Assembly (NCBI RefSeq): GCF_009684715.1
Contig: NZ_CP016604.1
Location: 821,262-885,261, forward strand
DNA: 64,000 nt
Reading direction: 5' to 3'
Source: Otariodibacter oris
GTDB lineage: Bacteria > Pseudomonadota > Gammaproteobacteria > Enterobacterales > Pasteurellaceae
Part shown: piece after piece, positions 49,049-58,792 of the stretch
Layout of the letters: every line of letters starts with the position of its first letter
How positions within the stretch are numbered: the stretch's first letter is position 1
The notes under the pieces: model-generated
What the model saw: the letters and a program-made list of their open reading frames with translations, nothing else
What the model was told of the DNA's origin: nothing
The model's database searches: none
Made by a program: the position numbers and the translations under genes

Positions 49049-49504
49049 ATGCAAAAAAATTCTATTTCTTCATTATTTAGTGGAGCTGCTTTTATTGTAC
49101 TTCGTCTATTTTTAGCTTATGAGTTTCTTGAGGCTGGATTAGAAAAGTGGAATGGGCAAAATTGGTTTGCAGAGATTCAGTCGCAATTTCCATTTCCATT
49201 TAATTTATTTTCTGCGGAATTAAATTGGAATGTGGCAATGTTCGCTGAAATTATTGTTCCGATACTTCTTGTAATAGGAATATTCACTCGATTCAGCGCA
49301 CTGAGCTTAATTATTTTAACCGCCGTTGCATGGTATTCAGTACATAGTGGCAATGGATACAACATTTCTCAGGGCGGTTACAAAATGGCATTGATATACT
49401 TGGTTGTTCTCTTTCCATTACTTGCCCAAGGCGCTGGTATATTCTCAATTGATTTTCTAATGCAGAAAAAACATCCAACCAAAAAATGGTTGAAATTTAT
49501 TTAA
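49049..49504 (+). CDS. DoxX-family membrane protein of the copper-peptide operon
   Basis: 151 residues with about four membrane segments (residues 10-30, 55-80, 85-100, 110-130). DoxX-like marks are LRLFLAYEFLEAGLEKWNG and VPILLVIGIFTRFSALSLI. The start at ATG 49049 follows GAGG; an in-frame GTG lies two codons earlier. It is 18 bp ahead of the peptide precursor, and DoxX genes are common in DUF692-DUF2063 operons. Its part in the system (quinone or thiol chemistry, or export) is not settled. Confidence 0.85.
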   Translation: MQKNSISSLFSGAAFIVLRLFLAYEFLEAGLEKWNGQNWFAEIQSQFPFPFNLFSAELNWNVAMFAEIIVPILLVIGIFTRFSALSLIILTAVAWYSVHSGNGYNISQGGYKMALIYLVVLFPLLAQGAGIFSIDFLMQKKHPTKKWLKFI

Positions 49505-49522
49505 ACTTTACAGGAGTATTTT

Positions 49523-49882
49523 ATGAAAAAAACAACATTATTAGCTTTAGCAAGTGCTTTAACAATGGCTGCATCTACACAAGTTCATGCTGAAAACATG
49601 AGTAAAAACTGTTCAGCAGATATGCATAATGAAAAATGTATGACTAAATCTGCAGAAGGTAAGTGTGGTGAAGGTAAATGTGGTGCAGATATGATGAAAT
49701 CATCAATGAAATCTGCAGAAGGCAAGTGTGGTGAAGGTAAATGTGGTGCAGATATGATGAAATCATCAATGAAATCTGCAGAAGGCAAGTGTGGTGAAGG
49801 TAAGTGCGGAGCAGATATGATGAAAGCCCCAATGAAATCTGCTGAAGGTAAATGTGGTGAAGGTAAATGTGGTAGCCATTAA
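49523..49882 (+). CDS. hvfA: EGKCG-repeat precursor of a copper-binding RiPP (HvfA/bufferin type)
   Basis: 119 residues. A Sec signal peptide ends at THVHA-like QVHA (residue 23), then a short segment with Cys30 and Cys39. Four tandem units each begin SAEGKCGEGKCG and the first three end ADMMK-x-x-M-K. That gives eight EGKCG motifs, at residues 45, 50, 66, 71, 87, 92, 108 and 113, with period 21 between pairs. In nontypeable H. influenzae, HvfA EGKCG cysteines are converted by the MNIO HvfB and partner HvfC into copper-binding oxazolone/thioamide pairs. The next two genes encode those enzymes. Strong AGGAG site. Confidence 0.92.
   Translation: MKKTTLLALASALTMAASTQVHAENMSKNCSADMHNEKCMTKSAEGKCGEGKCGADMMKSSMKSAEGKCGEGKCGADMMKSSMKSAEGKCGEGKCGADMMKAPMKSAEGKCGEGKCGSH
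49649..49879 (+). repeat. 63-bp tandem repeat coding for EGKCG units
   Basis: Units at 49649-49711, 49712-49774 and 49775-49837, plus a partial fourth at 49838-49879. The first two differ by a single base (GGT/GGC) while the last two carry more silent changes, so the array has expanded recently and may vary in copy number between strains. Confidence 0.92.
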
Positions 49883-49956
49883 TCCATAAGTGATTATTTA
49901 TAGGTGGTGGGGTATGGCATTCAAGTATATTTTGCCACTTATTATAAGGAGTAAAT

Positions 49957-50880
49957 ATGTTAGTTGGAGCAGGGTTAGGTTATCGTAGAGATATTGCTGA
50001 TGGTTTTTTATCGTTGCCAGAAAAAAGTGAAATTCAATTTATTGAAGTTGCACCAGAAAATTGGTTAAAAATGGGTGGATTGGCTCGCTATCAATTTGAT
50101 CAAGTTGCAGAGAAAATGCCTTTAGCTGTGCATGGTTTATCCCTTTCTCTTGGCGGACAAGCTCCATTAGATAAAGACTTATTAAAAGGCATTAAGCAAT
50201 TGATGAATCAATATGATTCAACCTTTTTTTCTGAACATTTAAGTTATTGTGAGTGTGAAGGTCATTTATATGATTTATTGCCTATGCCATTTACGGAAGA
50301 AGCAGTAAAACATACGGCACAGAGAATTCGAGAAGTACAAGATTTTCTAGAAATGAAAATATCACTCGAAAATACCTCGTATTATTTACATTCATCAAGT
50401 AGTACGATGAATGAGGTAGAGTTCTTGAATGCTATCGCAAAAGAGGCTGACTGTGGAATTCATTTAGATGTGAACAATATTTATGTAAATGGTGTAAATC
50501 ACGGATTATTAGATCCTTATGTTTTCATTGATAATGTGGATTTGGCTCGTGTGAATTATATTCATATTGCAGGGCATGATGAAGAACATGAGGCTGCATC
50601 AGAAGTTAAATTAACGCATTCTGAAGATGCATTTAATAAAGTAAAAGGAGAATTTCGTCAGTTACCACAATTATTGATCGATACGCATGGTGAATCGGTA
50701 AAAGGTACGGTGTGGGATCTATTGGAATATACTTATCAACGTTTGGATCATATACCACCAACACTACTAGAGAGAGATTTTAATTTTCCACCTTTTTCTG
50801 AATTATATGCAGAGGTAGAACATATTGCACATTTGCAGAAAAAGCATGTAAAGCAAGAGAAATTACCTTATGTCGCTTAA
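49957..50880 (+). CDS. hvfB: Multinuclear nonheme iron-dependent oxidase (DUF692, HvfB type)
   Basis: TIM-barrel iron enzyme, 307 residues, that oxidises cysteines of the EGKCG precursor. The probable metal ligands lie in conserved clusters: [55 protein letters not shown] and [16 protein letters not shown] precedes the ATG. The stop overlaps the start of the next gene by 11 bases, which couples their translation, and it lies 74 bp after the precursor gene. Confidence 0.92.
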   Translation: MLVGAGLGYRRDIADGFLSLPEKSEIQFIEVAPENWLKMGGLARYQFDQVAEKMPLAVHGLSLSLGGQAPLDKDLLKGIKQLMNQYDSTFFSEHLSYCECEGHLYDLLPMPFTEEAVKHTAQRIREVQDFLEMKISLENTSYYLHSSSSTMNEVEFLNAIAKEADCGIHLDVNNIYVNGVNHGLLDPYVFIDNVDLARVNYIHIAGHDEEHEAASEVKLTHSEDAFNKVKGEFRQLPQLLIDTHGESVKGTVWDLLEYTYQRLDHIPPTLLERDFNFPPFSELYAEVEHIAHLQKKHVKQEKLPYVA

Positions 50881-51592
50881 GATGATAAAAAAAGAGGAAC
50901 CTACTTTAGCAGAGATCCAGCAAACGCTGGTAAATACGGTTAGAACTAAAACAGTCGTGCCAGAATTTGAAGATAAAGTGCAACGGCTAAAAGTGTATAT
51001 GCGGTTAGTAAGAAATAATACCTTTGGATTTGTTGATCGCTGTTTTACAGAAACTCAAAAGCATTTTTCTGAAGATGATTGGTTACAAATAAAAGAACGT
51101 TTTGTGCAAGAAGGAAAAGCACAATCGCCTTATTTTCAAGATATTGCGGGGGAGTTTTTACTATTTTGCCAAAACGAGAAATGTGTTGATGATAACTTAC
51201 TTCATTTAATGGATTTTGAATATACCCAATTATTAGCAGAAGTTTCGATGGATAATGTGGCTAAAACTGGGGAATGGAATGAAAAAACGATAATGCAATT
51301 ATCGCCGATAGTTTATTTAAAGGAATATCCTGTGGATTTTCTATCGCACCATTTTGCTGAATTTATTGATAATTCTCATCAAGTCGTTATATGGCGAGAT
51401 AGCCAATTTGACGTTTATTACCATAGTTTGAGTGAGTTAGATTATTGGTTATTATCTTATTTAAAAGAACAACCAGATTCTCTTAATCAAGTGATTGATA
51501 ACCTTGCCGAGATTGTCGGTAGTAATATACAAGCGATTGAGTTACTAAAAGAAATATGGAAAAAGTGGGTTGATGTTGGGGTGATTGTTTAG
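50870..51592 (+). CDS. hvfC: DUF2063 partner protein (HvfC type)
   Basis: 240 residues, soluble. The N-terminal DUF2063 domain (about 10-110: [40 protein letters not shown]) is often mislabelled as DNA-binding in databases. In MNIO systems it recognises the precursor and presents it to the oxidase. A C-terminal domain follows ([20 protein letters not shown]), similar to RRE-like partner domains. Start at ATG 50870 inside hvfB; a second ATG at 50882 is possible. Confidence 0.9.
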   Translation: MSLKMIKKEEPTLAEIQQTLVNTVRTKTVVPEFEDKVQRLKVYMRLVRNNTFGFVDRCFTETQKHFSEDDWLQIKERFVQEGKAQSPYFQDIAGEFLLFCQNEKCVDDNLLHLMDFEYTQLLAEVSMDNVAKTGEWNEKTIMQLSPIVYLKEYPVDFLSHHFAEFIDNSHQVVIWRDSQFDVYYHSLSELDYWLLSYLKEQPDSLNQVIDNLAEIVGSNIQAIELLKEIWKKWVDVGVIV

Positions 51593-51601
51593 AATGAGCT
51601 A

Positions 51602-51640
51602 AAAAATAAAGGCAGGATACTTTTGTATCTGCCTTTATTT
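51602..51640. terminator. Bidirectional terminator between hvfC and the first porin
   Basis: AAATAAAGGCAG pairs with CTGCCTTTATTT (with a small bulge), A run on the left and T run on the right, between convergent genes. Confidence 0.85.
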
Positions 51641-51667
51641 TATATATTACTAGAATATGATTTATTC

Positions 51668-52837
51668 TTACCAATATATACGTAAACCTACACCAATTTG
51701 GTCTTCTTTTGGTTTCATTGTAAGGATACTTCCTTCTCTTACATCTTCGTAATTATTTCTGGTACCTCTTAATATACCGCCTTCAACATAAGTCATCACT
51801 TGTTCATGAACTTGATAAATCGCACCAAGCATAAATCTGTGTAATTTAGCTTTTCTTAACAATTTATGGTCGTCACCTTTAAGTTCAAATACGCGGTAGC
51901 CATAGTTACCATATACAGAGAACTTAGGTGTGAAGTGATATCTTGCACCAACACGAACAACATTCAAGGTTTCTTTTTCTTTTTGGAATTCTCCAGTATA
52001 TTTCCATTTATCTAGATGACCCGTATAGTCCATTGCAAGTTCCAAATCATCAATTCGATATTTAGCACCTACTATCCAAGCATCTTTATGGTGTTTGTCA
52101 TTATTTTCATTGTTTACATAATTATCGCGAGAATAACCAGCACTTACGGTAATTTCTTGACCTTCTGCTATACCAAAGGTATATATTCCCCCTGCATCAT
52201 ATCCTGATTTGAGACCAGTGTATTGAGTTACCTCGCCAACAGAATCCCTTGTCGGAGCAAAACGATAGTCGACACTAAGTTGCAAACCTTCAATACCTTT
52301 GTAATCGTATCGAGCAACAGCTAAACCTGATGTAGTCATTGCTGTATCAAAGGTTGAGTATGCTTCGTCAAATCCTGCTTGAGGAATATCATCTCCAATG
52401 GTTAATTGACGACCAAAAGATAACTCCCCGTATTTTTTAGCGCCAAATCCCACATAAGCTCTGTTTACATAAATGCTACCAAAATCATCAACACCTTTTT
52501 CGGTTCTAGCTCCATTGAATCGAAATTCTAAACGACCAAATGCAAAGAAATCATCATTAATTTGATGCTGTGCTCTAATTTCAAGACGAGAACCATCATT
52601 ATGTAAATTAGTATGACCAGAACGAACACCTGCATCTGTTCTAAATCTTTCAGCTAATGCAGGATCCACTGCTGCATCGATATTTCTTGCCATCGTTAAT
52701 GTAGATCTTTCATTGTCAAGTCTTAAACGAAGGGAACCTGAGAAATTTACTGTTGTCCCATCAGTATTATAGATAGTGATAGCTGAGGCGGACGTTGCAA
52801 ATGTTAAGATTGCTAAGGCTAGAAGTGTTTTTTTCAT
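51668..52837 (-). CDS. Outer-membrane porin (P2/general porin type), copy 1
   Basis: Trimeric 16-strand porin, 389 residues. The signal peptide ends ATSASA and the mature protein starts ITIYNTDGTTVNFSGSLRLR. The chain ends in a C-terminal aromatic (GLRIYW), the signal for barrel assembly. The central segment GRLEFRFNGARTEKGVDDFGS and the loop QLTIGDDIPQAGFDEAYSTF are shared with the second copy. The differences concentrate in presumed surface loops. Tandem P2 genes are also known in H. ducreyi. Confidence 0.92.
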   Translation of the reverse strand: MKKTLLALAILTFATSASAITIYNTDGTTVNFSGSLRLRLDNERSTLTMARNIDAAVDPALAERFRTDAGVRSGHTNLHNDGSRLEIRAQHQINDDFFAFGRLEFRFNGARTEKGVDDFGSIYVNRAYVGFGAKKYGELSFGRQLTIGDDIPQAGFDEAYSTFDTAMTTSGLAVARYDYKGIEGLQLSVDYRFAPTRDSVGEVTQYTGLKSGYDAGGIYTFGIAEGQEITVSAGYSRDNYVNNENNDKHHKDAWIVGAKYRIDDLELAMDYTGHLDKWKYTGEFQKEKETLNVVRVGARYHFTPKFSVYGNYGYRVFELKGDDHKLLRKAKLHRFMLGAIYQVHEQVMTYVEGGILRGTRNNYEDVREGSILTMKPKEDQIGVGLRIYW

Positions 52838-52957
52838 GATGTTTACCTTTTATATTATTTTTTAATTAAAACATATTAGTTAAAGCGTGTAATAATAATT
52901 AAAATCAACTAGTTACTTCATTGTAAATTTGAGTAATTAATTGAATTTTTTGTATGC

Positions 52958-52982
52958 TGTCAAAATGAGTATGGATTGTCAA
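52958..52982 (-). promoter_or_regulatory. Paired TTGACA element upstream of porin 1
   Basis: On the plus strand TGTCAA at 52958 and 52977 (19 bp apart); on the minus strand these are TTGACA boxes about 120-145 bp before the porin start. The same TGTCAAAAT...TGTCAAT pair occurs before porin 2. The rest of the 326-bp gap 52838-53163 has only the terminator of porin 2. Confidence 0.5.
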
Positions 52983-53108
52983 TGAACTATATTATTTATG
53001 TTCATAAATAAAAGTAATAAGATATTAGTTTTTAATATATGGCAGAATATTAATAAGAATGGGTAGTTATAATTTAAAATGATACTTATAGATAGAAGTT
53101 AAACAATA

Positions 53109-53137
53109 AAAAGGCGAACACTATTTTGTTCGCCTTG
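53109..53137 (-). terminator. Terminator of porin 2
   Basis: AAGGCGAACA / TGTTCGCCTT stem with a T run on the minus strand, 27 bp past the stop of porin 2. Confidence 0.88.
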
Positions 53138-53163
53138 ATTGTTTAATTTATTGAATTAGTGAG

Positions 53164-54336
53164 TTACCAGAATATACGTAAACCTGCACCAAATTTATTT
53201 TCACGAGGTTTCATAGTTGTACCTGCGAGAATATTACCTGGTTGGTCTTCATAGTTGTGTCTAGTACCAGTTAAGATACCAGCTTCAACGTAAGTTTCAA
53301 TTTGTTTATGTGGTTTATAAGAAACCCCTAGTAACCATCTATGTAATTTAGCTTTTCTTAATAATTTTTGGTTTGTACCTTTAAGTTCGAATAAGCGGTA
53401 ACCATAGTTACCATATGCAGCTAAATTAGGTGTAAAGAAATATCTCGCACCAACACGGAAACCATTAAGAATTTCTTTTTGTTTTTGATCTAACTCTTCG
53501 TTGTACTGCCACGTATCAAAATGACCAGTATAGTCTACGGCTAATTCTAGATTATTAATTTTATATTTTGCACCAGCAGCCCATGCATCCTTATGATGTT
53601 TATCATTATTCGTGTTACGAACAAAGTTAGTTCTAGAATAACCTGTAGCTAAAGTGATAGATTGGTTTTCAGCAACATCAAAAGTATATAGTCCACCAAC
53701 ATCATAGCCTGATTTCACACCATTTTTTGATACTTCACCATTACTGTCTCGTTTATCAGCAAAACGATAATCAACACTTAGTTGTAAACCTTTAATAAGT
53801 CTATAATTATAGCGGATGGCTGATGAGGCAGATGTTACCATTGCAGTATCAAAAGTATTATAGGCTTTATCAAAACCAGCTTGTGGAATATCATCACCGA
53901 TAAGGATTTGTCGCCCGAAAGATATGTCACCAAATGTTTTAGACTGGAGTGCTATGTAAGCTCGGTTGGCATAAATAGAACCGAAATCATCAACTCCCTT
54001 ATCATCTCTAGCTCCGTTGAAACGAAATTCTAAACGTCCGAAAGCAGAGAGATCATCATTAATTTTATGCTCTGCTCTAACTTCAAGGCGTGAACCATCA
54101 TTGTGCAAATTGGTATGACCAGATCTAACTCCTGCATTTGATCTGAACTTATTAGCTTTTTGTGGGTCTACAGCATCAAGATTTCTATCGATACCTACAG
54201 TCGATTTTTCATTATCAAGTCGTAAACGAAGTGAACCTGAGAAATCAACTTTCGTTCCATCAACATCATAGATAGTTAATGCTGATGCTGAGGTTGCAAA
54301 TGTTGCTATTGCTAGGGATAAAATTGTTTTTTTCAT
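53164..54336 (-). CDS. Outer-membrane porin (P2/general porin type), copy 2
   Basis: 390-residue paralog of the porin at 51668-52837, same orientation, with its own terminator and upstream region. Signal peptide ends ATSASA; mature start LTIYDVDGTKVDFSGSLRLR; C-terminal GLRIFW. Long stretches match copy 1 (LRLDNE, RSGHTNLHNDGSRLE, RAYIALQ against RAYVGFG). The loops differ, for example KRDSNGEVSKNG against TRDSVGEVTQYTG. Likely an old duplication with diversified loops. Confidence 0.92.
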   Translation of the reverse strand: MKKTILSLAIATFATSASALTIYDVDGTKVDFSGSLRLRLDNEKSTVGIDRNLDAVDPQKANKFRSNAGVRSGHTNLHNDGSRLEVRAEHKINDDLSAFGRLEFRFNGARDDKGVDDFGSIYANRAYIALQSKTFGDISFGRQILIGDDIPQAGFDKAYNTFDTAMVTSASSAIRYNYRLIKGLQLSVDYRFADKRDSNGEVSKNGVKSGYDVGGLYTFDVAENQSITLATGYSRTNFVRNTNNDKHHKDAWAAGAKYKINNLELAVDYTGHFDTWQYNEELDQKQKEILNGFRVGARYFFTPNLAAYGNYGYRLFELKGTNQKLLRKAKLHRWLLGVSYKPHKQIETYVEAGILTGTRHNYEDQPGNILAGTTMKPRENKFGAGLRIFW

Positions 54337-54469
54337 AGACAGTACCTTAAAATTATTTTAGTTTTATTTTAATTAACCCAGTTAAGGTATTAGGTTAATC
54401 ACAGGGTTATCATTTACTTATTATTTAACCTGCTACTTGAGACGTATAAATGATAAACGCCTGAGATAG

Positions 54470-54514
54470 TGTCAAAATTATAGCAAAGTGTCAATATACT
54501 TTATGTATTGTCAA
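54470..54514 (-). promoter_or_regulatory. Triple TTGACA-like element upstream of porin 2
   Basis: TGTCAA at 54470, 54489 and 54509 (plus strand), at 19- and 20-bp steps, 134-178 bp before the start. The rest of the 565-bp gap 54337-54901 is very AT-rich, and I see no gene in it. A weak CRP-like TGTGATTGTTGTACAC lies at 54749. Confidence 0.5.
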
Positions 54515-54901
54515 TACAAGGTAATTTGTTTAATTATATTAAAAATAATGATTTTTTAATTCAAAATGTAATTATTTTTCGATATGAAATATATTCAAAG
54601 ATTTGTAAGACTATAAAAAGTAGCTAAATCTCCTCATAAATTTACAATATGTTTTTGATTATTGAGTCTCAAAAGAAAAGTTTATTTTTGTAGAAAATTG
54701 ATGGTGTATTAATGATAACTTATTGTTATTAAATAATTTTTTTGATAGTGTGATTGTTGTACACTTTGTGTAATTGTGATACTTTCGAGATGGTTTTATT
54801 ATACCAAATTTCAGTATAAGGGTGATGTTTGTAGAGGAATAAGATTATCTTAATTACTTATAATATTATGTAATATTCAGTGATTTATTTTGTATAATGA
54901 A

Positions 54902-55462
54902 TTATATAGATTCAGAAACATCTATTAACTTTTCAATTACCTTAATTCTTCTTGCAGTAGCCGTTATTGATAGGTGCTTTTCAAGATAGTTTGTATTCAA
55001 TCTTTTCTTCTTTCCATCTTGTGGAAGGTAAAGATAGATACATTCAGGAGTAACAATACATTGTTCATCTTTAAATTGTTTAGATTTTAATAGAGCTAAT
55101 GCATTACTATCAATGATATCGTTAGTAAAGACTAAATTTATTCTCGAACGATCATAAGTTTCACTAAAAGGGTTATCAGTAATACCATTGAGGAAATGAT
55201 ATTTATCCTTAATAATAACACTTAGGTCAGCATCTATCTTTTCATATATTGTTTTATGAATAAGTTGAGCCGTTTCAGCTAGTGGAAGGTTTGTGTCTAA
55301 AATGATATTACCACTTTGAATATAGGTTTTAACCTTTTTAAACCCTACATCTTCTAGTATTTCAATCAAATATGACATTTTTGGTATCTTATTTTTCCCT
55401 ATAAGCGTGACACCTCTTAGTAGAGCGGTGATCCGTATATAATTATTTTCTACTGATTGCAC
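54902..55462 (-). CDS. DUF1697 family protein
   Basis: Soluble 186-residue protein of unknown function. Family marks are [20 protein letters not shown] near the N terminus, [15 protein letters not shown] and [12 protein letters not shown]. There is no ATG at the usual position. GTG 55462 (or TTG 55465) sits 5-8 bases after GAGG and makes the gene overlap the end of yjgR by 20 bases, so its translation is probably coupled to yjgR. Longer in-frame extensions into yjgR are not family-like. Confidence 0.75.
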   Translation of the reverse strand: MQSVENNYIRITALLRGVTLIGKNKIPKMSYLIEILEDVGFKKVKTYIQSGNIILDTNLPLAETAQLIHKTIYEKIDADLSVIIKDKYHFLNGITDNPFSETYDRSRINLVFTNDIIDSNALALLKSKQFKDEQCIVTPECIYLYLPQDGKKKRLNTNYLEKHLSITATARRIKVIEKLIDVSESI

Positions 55463-56930
55463 CAAGTATTCCTCGCATAATCTGTCTAGTGACTTGATTT
55501 CGTATATTACGACCGACAGATTTAGCAACACTGCCTACCATTTTTTCAGCTACAGATTGTTCGCTTTTTTTCTTGGTACCGAAAATACTGCCTAGGATGC
55601 CACCTAATAAGCTATTTTCACTCTCTTTCTCTTTTTGTTCTGCTTGTTGTTGCATATCAAGTCGTTTTGTGAGAATTTCAAAGGCTGATTCACTATCAAT
55701 GTATTGGCTATAATGGATATAAAGGTCATCCTGTTTAACAAAATTGAGACGTTCTTGTGCTGAAATCGGTTGTAATTGGCTTTTGGGTGGATAGATATAA
55801 GCAATTTCAACAGGTGTTGGCATCCCTTTTTCATCTAGTGTTGAGACAAGGGCTTCTCCCACTCCTAGTTGGGTAATTGCATCAACCACATTAATATTAG
55901 GATTAGAACGAAAGGTTTCCGCAGCTGATTTTACTGCTTTTTGATCTCTAGGTGTAAAGGCTCTTAATGCATGTTGAATGCGATTGCCTAATTGCCCCAA
56001 TACACCGTCTGGTAAATCAAGAGGATTTTGAGTCACAAAATAAACACCTACACCTTTAGAACGAATAAGGCGAACCACTTGTTCAATTTTATCCACTAAT
56101 ACTTTTGGTGCTTCATCAAACATTAAATGAGCTTCATCAAAAAATAGTACAAATTTAGGTTTATCAGGGTCACCAACTTCAGGCAATTGTTCAAAAAGTT
56201 CCGCCATAAACCAAAGAAGGAATGCTCCGTACATTTGAGGTGAATTGACAAGTTTTTCGGCATTAAGTACGTTAATGACACCTTGACCATTATTAGTTTG
56301 AATCCAATCATTTAAATCCAAAGCAGGTTCACCAAATAAACTAGTTGCCCCTTCATTTTCTAGTCTCAGTAAGGATCTTTGAATTGCTCCAACGCTTGCT
56401 GCGGAAACATTGCCATATTTTATGCGAAATGTTTTTGCATTTTCTGCCACAAATTGAAGTATTGCACGAAGATCTTTTAAATCAATAAGTAATAATCCTT
56501 GATCATCAGCTACACGAAAGACAAGATTCAATAAGCCTTCTTGAGTATCATTCAAATTGAGTAGGCGAGAGAGTAGCATGGGTCCCATTTCGGATATAGT
56601 CGTACGTAATGGAATCCCCGTTTCACCAAAAACGTCCCAAAAGGAAACCGGAAAACCAGATAAATAATCTTCACCGCCTAACTCAAATTGTTCAATTCTT
56701 TCTGCAACTTTTCCAGTTAAACTACCCGCTTGTATTAATCCAGATAAGTCTCCCTTTACATCTACAAGAAAAACAGGTACACCATCTAAACTAAAGGATT
56801 CAGCAAGAGTACGTAATGTAACAGTTTTACCTGTTCCTGTTGCCCCTGCAATGAGTCCATGGCGATTTGCCATTTTTGCAATTAAAGAAAGTTTCTTATT
56901 GTCTTTGGTCTGTGCTATTGTGTAGTTCAT
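55443..56930 (-). CDS. yjgR: HerA-like ATPase/helicase YjgR (DUF853)
   Basis: 495 residues. Walker [11 protein letters not shown] near residue 35, Walker [16 protein letters not shown], and a HerA/FtsK-type arginine region [20 protein letters not shown]. The C-terminal region is rich in Gln, Glu and Lys, then [21 protein letters not shown]. coli YjgR has about the same length. The function is not established; relatives are DNA-translocating ATPases, but no nuclease partner (NurA) is next to it. Confidence 0.88.
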   Translation of the reverse strand: MNYTIAQTKDNKKLSLIAKMANRHGLIAGATGTGKTVTLRTLAESFSLDGVPVFLVDVKGDLSGLIQAGSLTGKVAERIEQFELGGEDYLSGFPVSFWDVFGETGIPLRTTISEMGPMLLSRLLNLNDTQEGLLNLVFRVADDQGLLLIDLKDLRAILQFVAENAKTFRIKYGNVSAASVGAIQRSLLRLENEGATSLFGEPALDLNDWIQTNNGQGVINVLNAEKLVNSPQMYGAFLLWFMAELFEQLPEVGDPDKPKFVLFFDEAHLMFDEAPKVLVDKIEQVVRLIRSKGVGVYFVTQNPLDLPDGVLGQLGNRIQHALRAFTPRDQKAVKSAAETFRSNPNINVVDAITQLGVGEALVSTLDEKGMPTPVEIAYIYPPKSQLQPISAQERLNFVKQDDLYIHYSQYIDSESAFEILTKRLDMQQQAEQKEKESENSLLGGILGSIFGTKKKSEQSVAEKMVGSVAKSVGRNIRNQVTRQIMRGILGAISRK

Positions 56931-56976
56931 CGGAAATCCTTGATTAAATCATGATTATTTTTTATGTAGTACGTTA

Positions 56977-57300
56977 TTATCCTCTGCTCCCAACAGAGAA
57001 ACCTTTCTCCCAGTTTGTTCTAAATTTCTTTGGTAATTTTTTACTGGTTAAATGACAAAATCCTAGGCGTTGATCAAGCATTTCCTTTTTCTGTGTTGAA
57101 AATGATTTTCCTACTCGATATCCATCAAGATACCAATCATCAGCATCCTTACAATCTGTAGTATTAATACGCTTATGATCAATAGCATTTATGGCATGAC
57201 TATTGTTAATATTAGTTTTAACGTAGTTTTCAGGTAGAAAATTATTACAACCAATTAATAATGTTGTTGTGATAAATAAAATAACGTGAGCTGACTTCAT
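56977..57300 (-). CDS. Small lipoprotein, DUF2799-like
   Basis: 107 residues with lipobox LLIGC (Cys18) and no membrane segment after it. The motif DADDWYLDGYRVGKSF and the later GFCHL recall DUF2799 lipoproteins, but the match is only by eye. Two or three further cysteines could form a disulfide in the periplasm. Sits alone between yjgR and rhlB, with no function known. Confidence 0.65.
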   Translation of the reverse strand: MKSAHVILFITTTLLIGCNNFLPENYVKTNINNSHAINAIDHKRINTTDCKDADDWYLDGYRVGKSFSTQKKEMLDQRLGFCHLTSKKLPKKFRTNWEKGFSVGSRG

Positions 57301-57366
57301 TTTTATCCTTAAAAAATATAACTCATAAATAGTTTATTGTTTTAATTTATTTGCATAAGACATTGG

Positions 57367-58605
57367 TTATGCTTTTCTGTTCCTTGTTCTTTTAGTATTA
57401 AAACGCGTTGAGCGAGTTTTTGAACGACGTAGTTTAGGTAATGCTAACAACGCTTCGCTATTATACTGGCTAACAGGGATTGGATGTCCAATATATTCTT
57501 CAATTGCAGGTAAATTAACTGCGTATTGTTCACAAGCAAAACTAATTGATGAACCACTTTCTCCCGCTCGACCAGTTCTCCCAATACGATGTACATAATC
57601 TTCACGATCATCAGGAAGATCGTAATTAAAGACATGGGTGACATCAGGGATATGTAAACCACGCGCTGCAACGTCTGTCGCCACTAAAATATCAAGATTA
57701 CCCTGTGTAAATTCATCTAATAGTGTTAGACGTTTTTTCTGAGGAACATCGCCCGTCAATAATCCGACACGATGTCCATCTGAACTCAAGTAACGCCAAA
57801 TATCTTCACACTTATGTTTTGTATTGGCGAAGATAATACAGCGATCAGGCCATTCTTCCTCAATTAATGTGAGTAATAATGGCATTTTATCTTCATTAGA
57901 TGGGTAGAATAGCTCTTCTTTAATGCGATGACCTGTACGTTGTAATGGCTCAATTTCAACATACTCCGCATTATGCATATCTTCAAAGGCTAATTCTCTT
58001 ACTCGATGGGAAAGCGTTGCTGAGAAAAGCATAGTTAAGCGAGATTCAGGTTTTGGGCATTTACGCATTAAATAGCGAATATCTTTGATAAAGCCTAAAT
58101 CAAACATTCTATCCGCTTCATCAAGTACAACAACTTGAATTTGATCTAAATTGATGATGTTTTGCTTCACATAATCAATCACTCGCCCTGTTGTACCGAT
58201 TAGAATATCAACACCTTTTTCAATTGCATGTAATTGTTTTTCGTAGCCATCTCCGCCATAGGCTAGAGCTAAATTTAGCCCAGTACGTTGGGTAAACATT
58301 TCTGCATCTGCTGCAATTTGCACCGCTAATTCTCGTGTAGGAGCTAATATCAATGCTTTAGGTTGATTTGATTTTGTCTCGATAGGATGACTCAATAGGT
58401 GATTAAATGTAGCAACTAGAAACGCTAATGTTTTTCCCGTTCCTGTCTGTGCTTGTCCTGCGATATCTTGACCTGCCAATGTATAAGGTAGAGTTTTTGC
58501 TTGAATAGGGGTGCAAAATTCAAAACTTTTACTATCTAAAGCATCTAAGACACTTTCTTGAATAGGAAAATCAATAAATCGTTGTTCTGTAAGATGTTTA
58601 GACAT
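57367..58605 (-). CDS. rhlB: ATP-dependent RNA helicase RhlB
   Basis: DEAD-box helicase of the RNase E degradosome. 412 residues with the Q motif [39 protein letters not shown] and [10 protein letters not shown]. The start [12 protein letters not shown] and [21 protein letters not shown] [20 protein letters not shown] match RhlB rather than SrmB or RhlE. The second of two adjacent ATGs (58605) is better spaced from AGGAG. The C-terminal tail is basic. Confidence 0.92.
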   Translation of the reverse strand: MSKHLTEQRFIDFPIQESVLDALDSKSFEFCTPIQAKTLPYTLAGQDIAGQAQTGTGKTLAFLVATFNHLLSHPIETKSNQPKALILAPTRELAVQIAADAEMFTQRTGLNLALAYGGDGYEKQLHAIEKGVDILIGTTGRVIDYVKQNIINLDQIQVVVLDEADRMFDLGFIKDIRYLMRKCPKPESRLTMLFSATLSHRVRELAFEDMHNAEYVEIEPLQRTGHRIKEELFYPSNEDKMPLLLTLIEEEWPDRCIIFANTKHKCEDIWRYLSSDGHRVGLLTGDVPQKKRLTLLDEFTQGNLDILVATDVAARGLHIPDVTHVFNYDLPDDREDYVHRIGRTGRAGESGSSISFACEQYAVNLPAIEEYIGHPIPVSQYNSEALLALPKLRRSKTRSTRFNTKRTRNRKA

Positions 58606-58623
58606 CATATTCTCCTTGGATTA

Positions 58624-58681
58624 GCAAGCGGTGAGTTGTTGTGAATAATTTGCAAAATTTAGTGAAGAAGTTACCGCTTGT
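58624..58681 (-). terminator. Inverted uptake cores between rhlB and argF
   Basis: AAGCGGTGA...(58626) and TTACCGCTT (58672) face each other upstream of both divergent genes. In this place they cannot terminate either gene, so the pair is more likely plain uptake sequence. Listed for completeness. Confidence 0.35.
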
Positions 58682-58792
58682 AAACCTAATCATTTTTGCA
58701 TAGAAAATTTGTGAAAAGATACCACAAATGGCATAAATTGAGTAGAATCTTCCTACATTTCAACCTGCTATTTGTTCAATTAGGGAGTATTT

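Noticed and set aside
49585..49832. Long open frames on the minus strand opposite the EGKCG gene
   Set aside because: They arise from the 63-bp repeat of the real gene; no ribosome site or promoter on that strand, and the plus-strand protein is clearly a family member.
49649..49879. Regular repeats as a possible CRISPR array
   Set aside because: Units are contiguous without spacers, in coding frame, and the repeat encodes the EGKCG motifs; no cas genes nearby.
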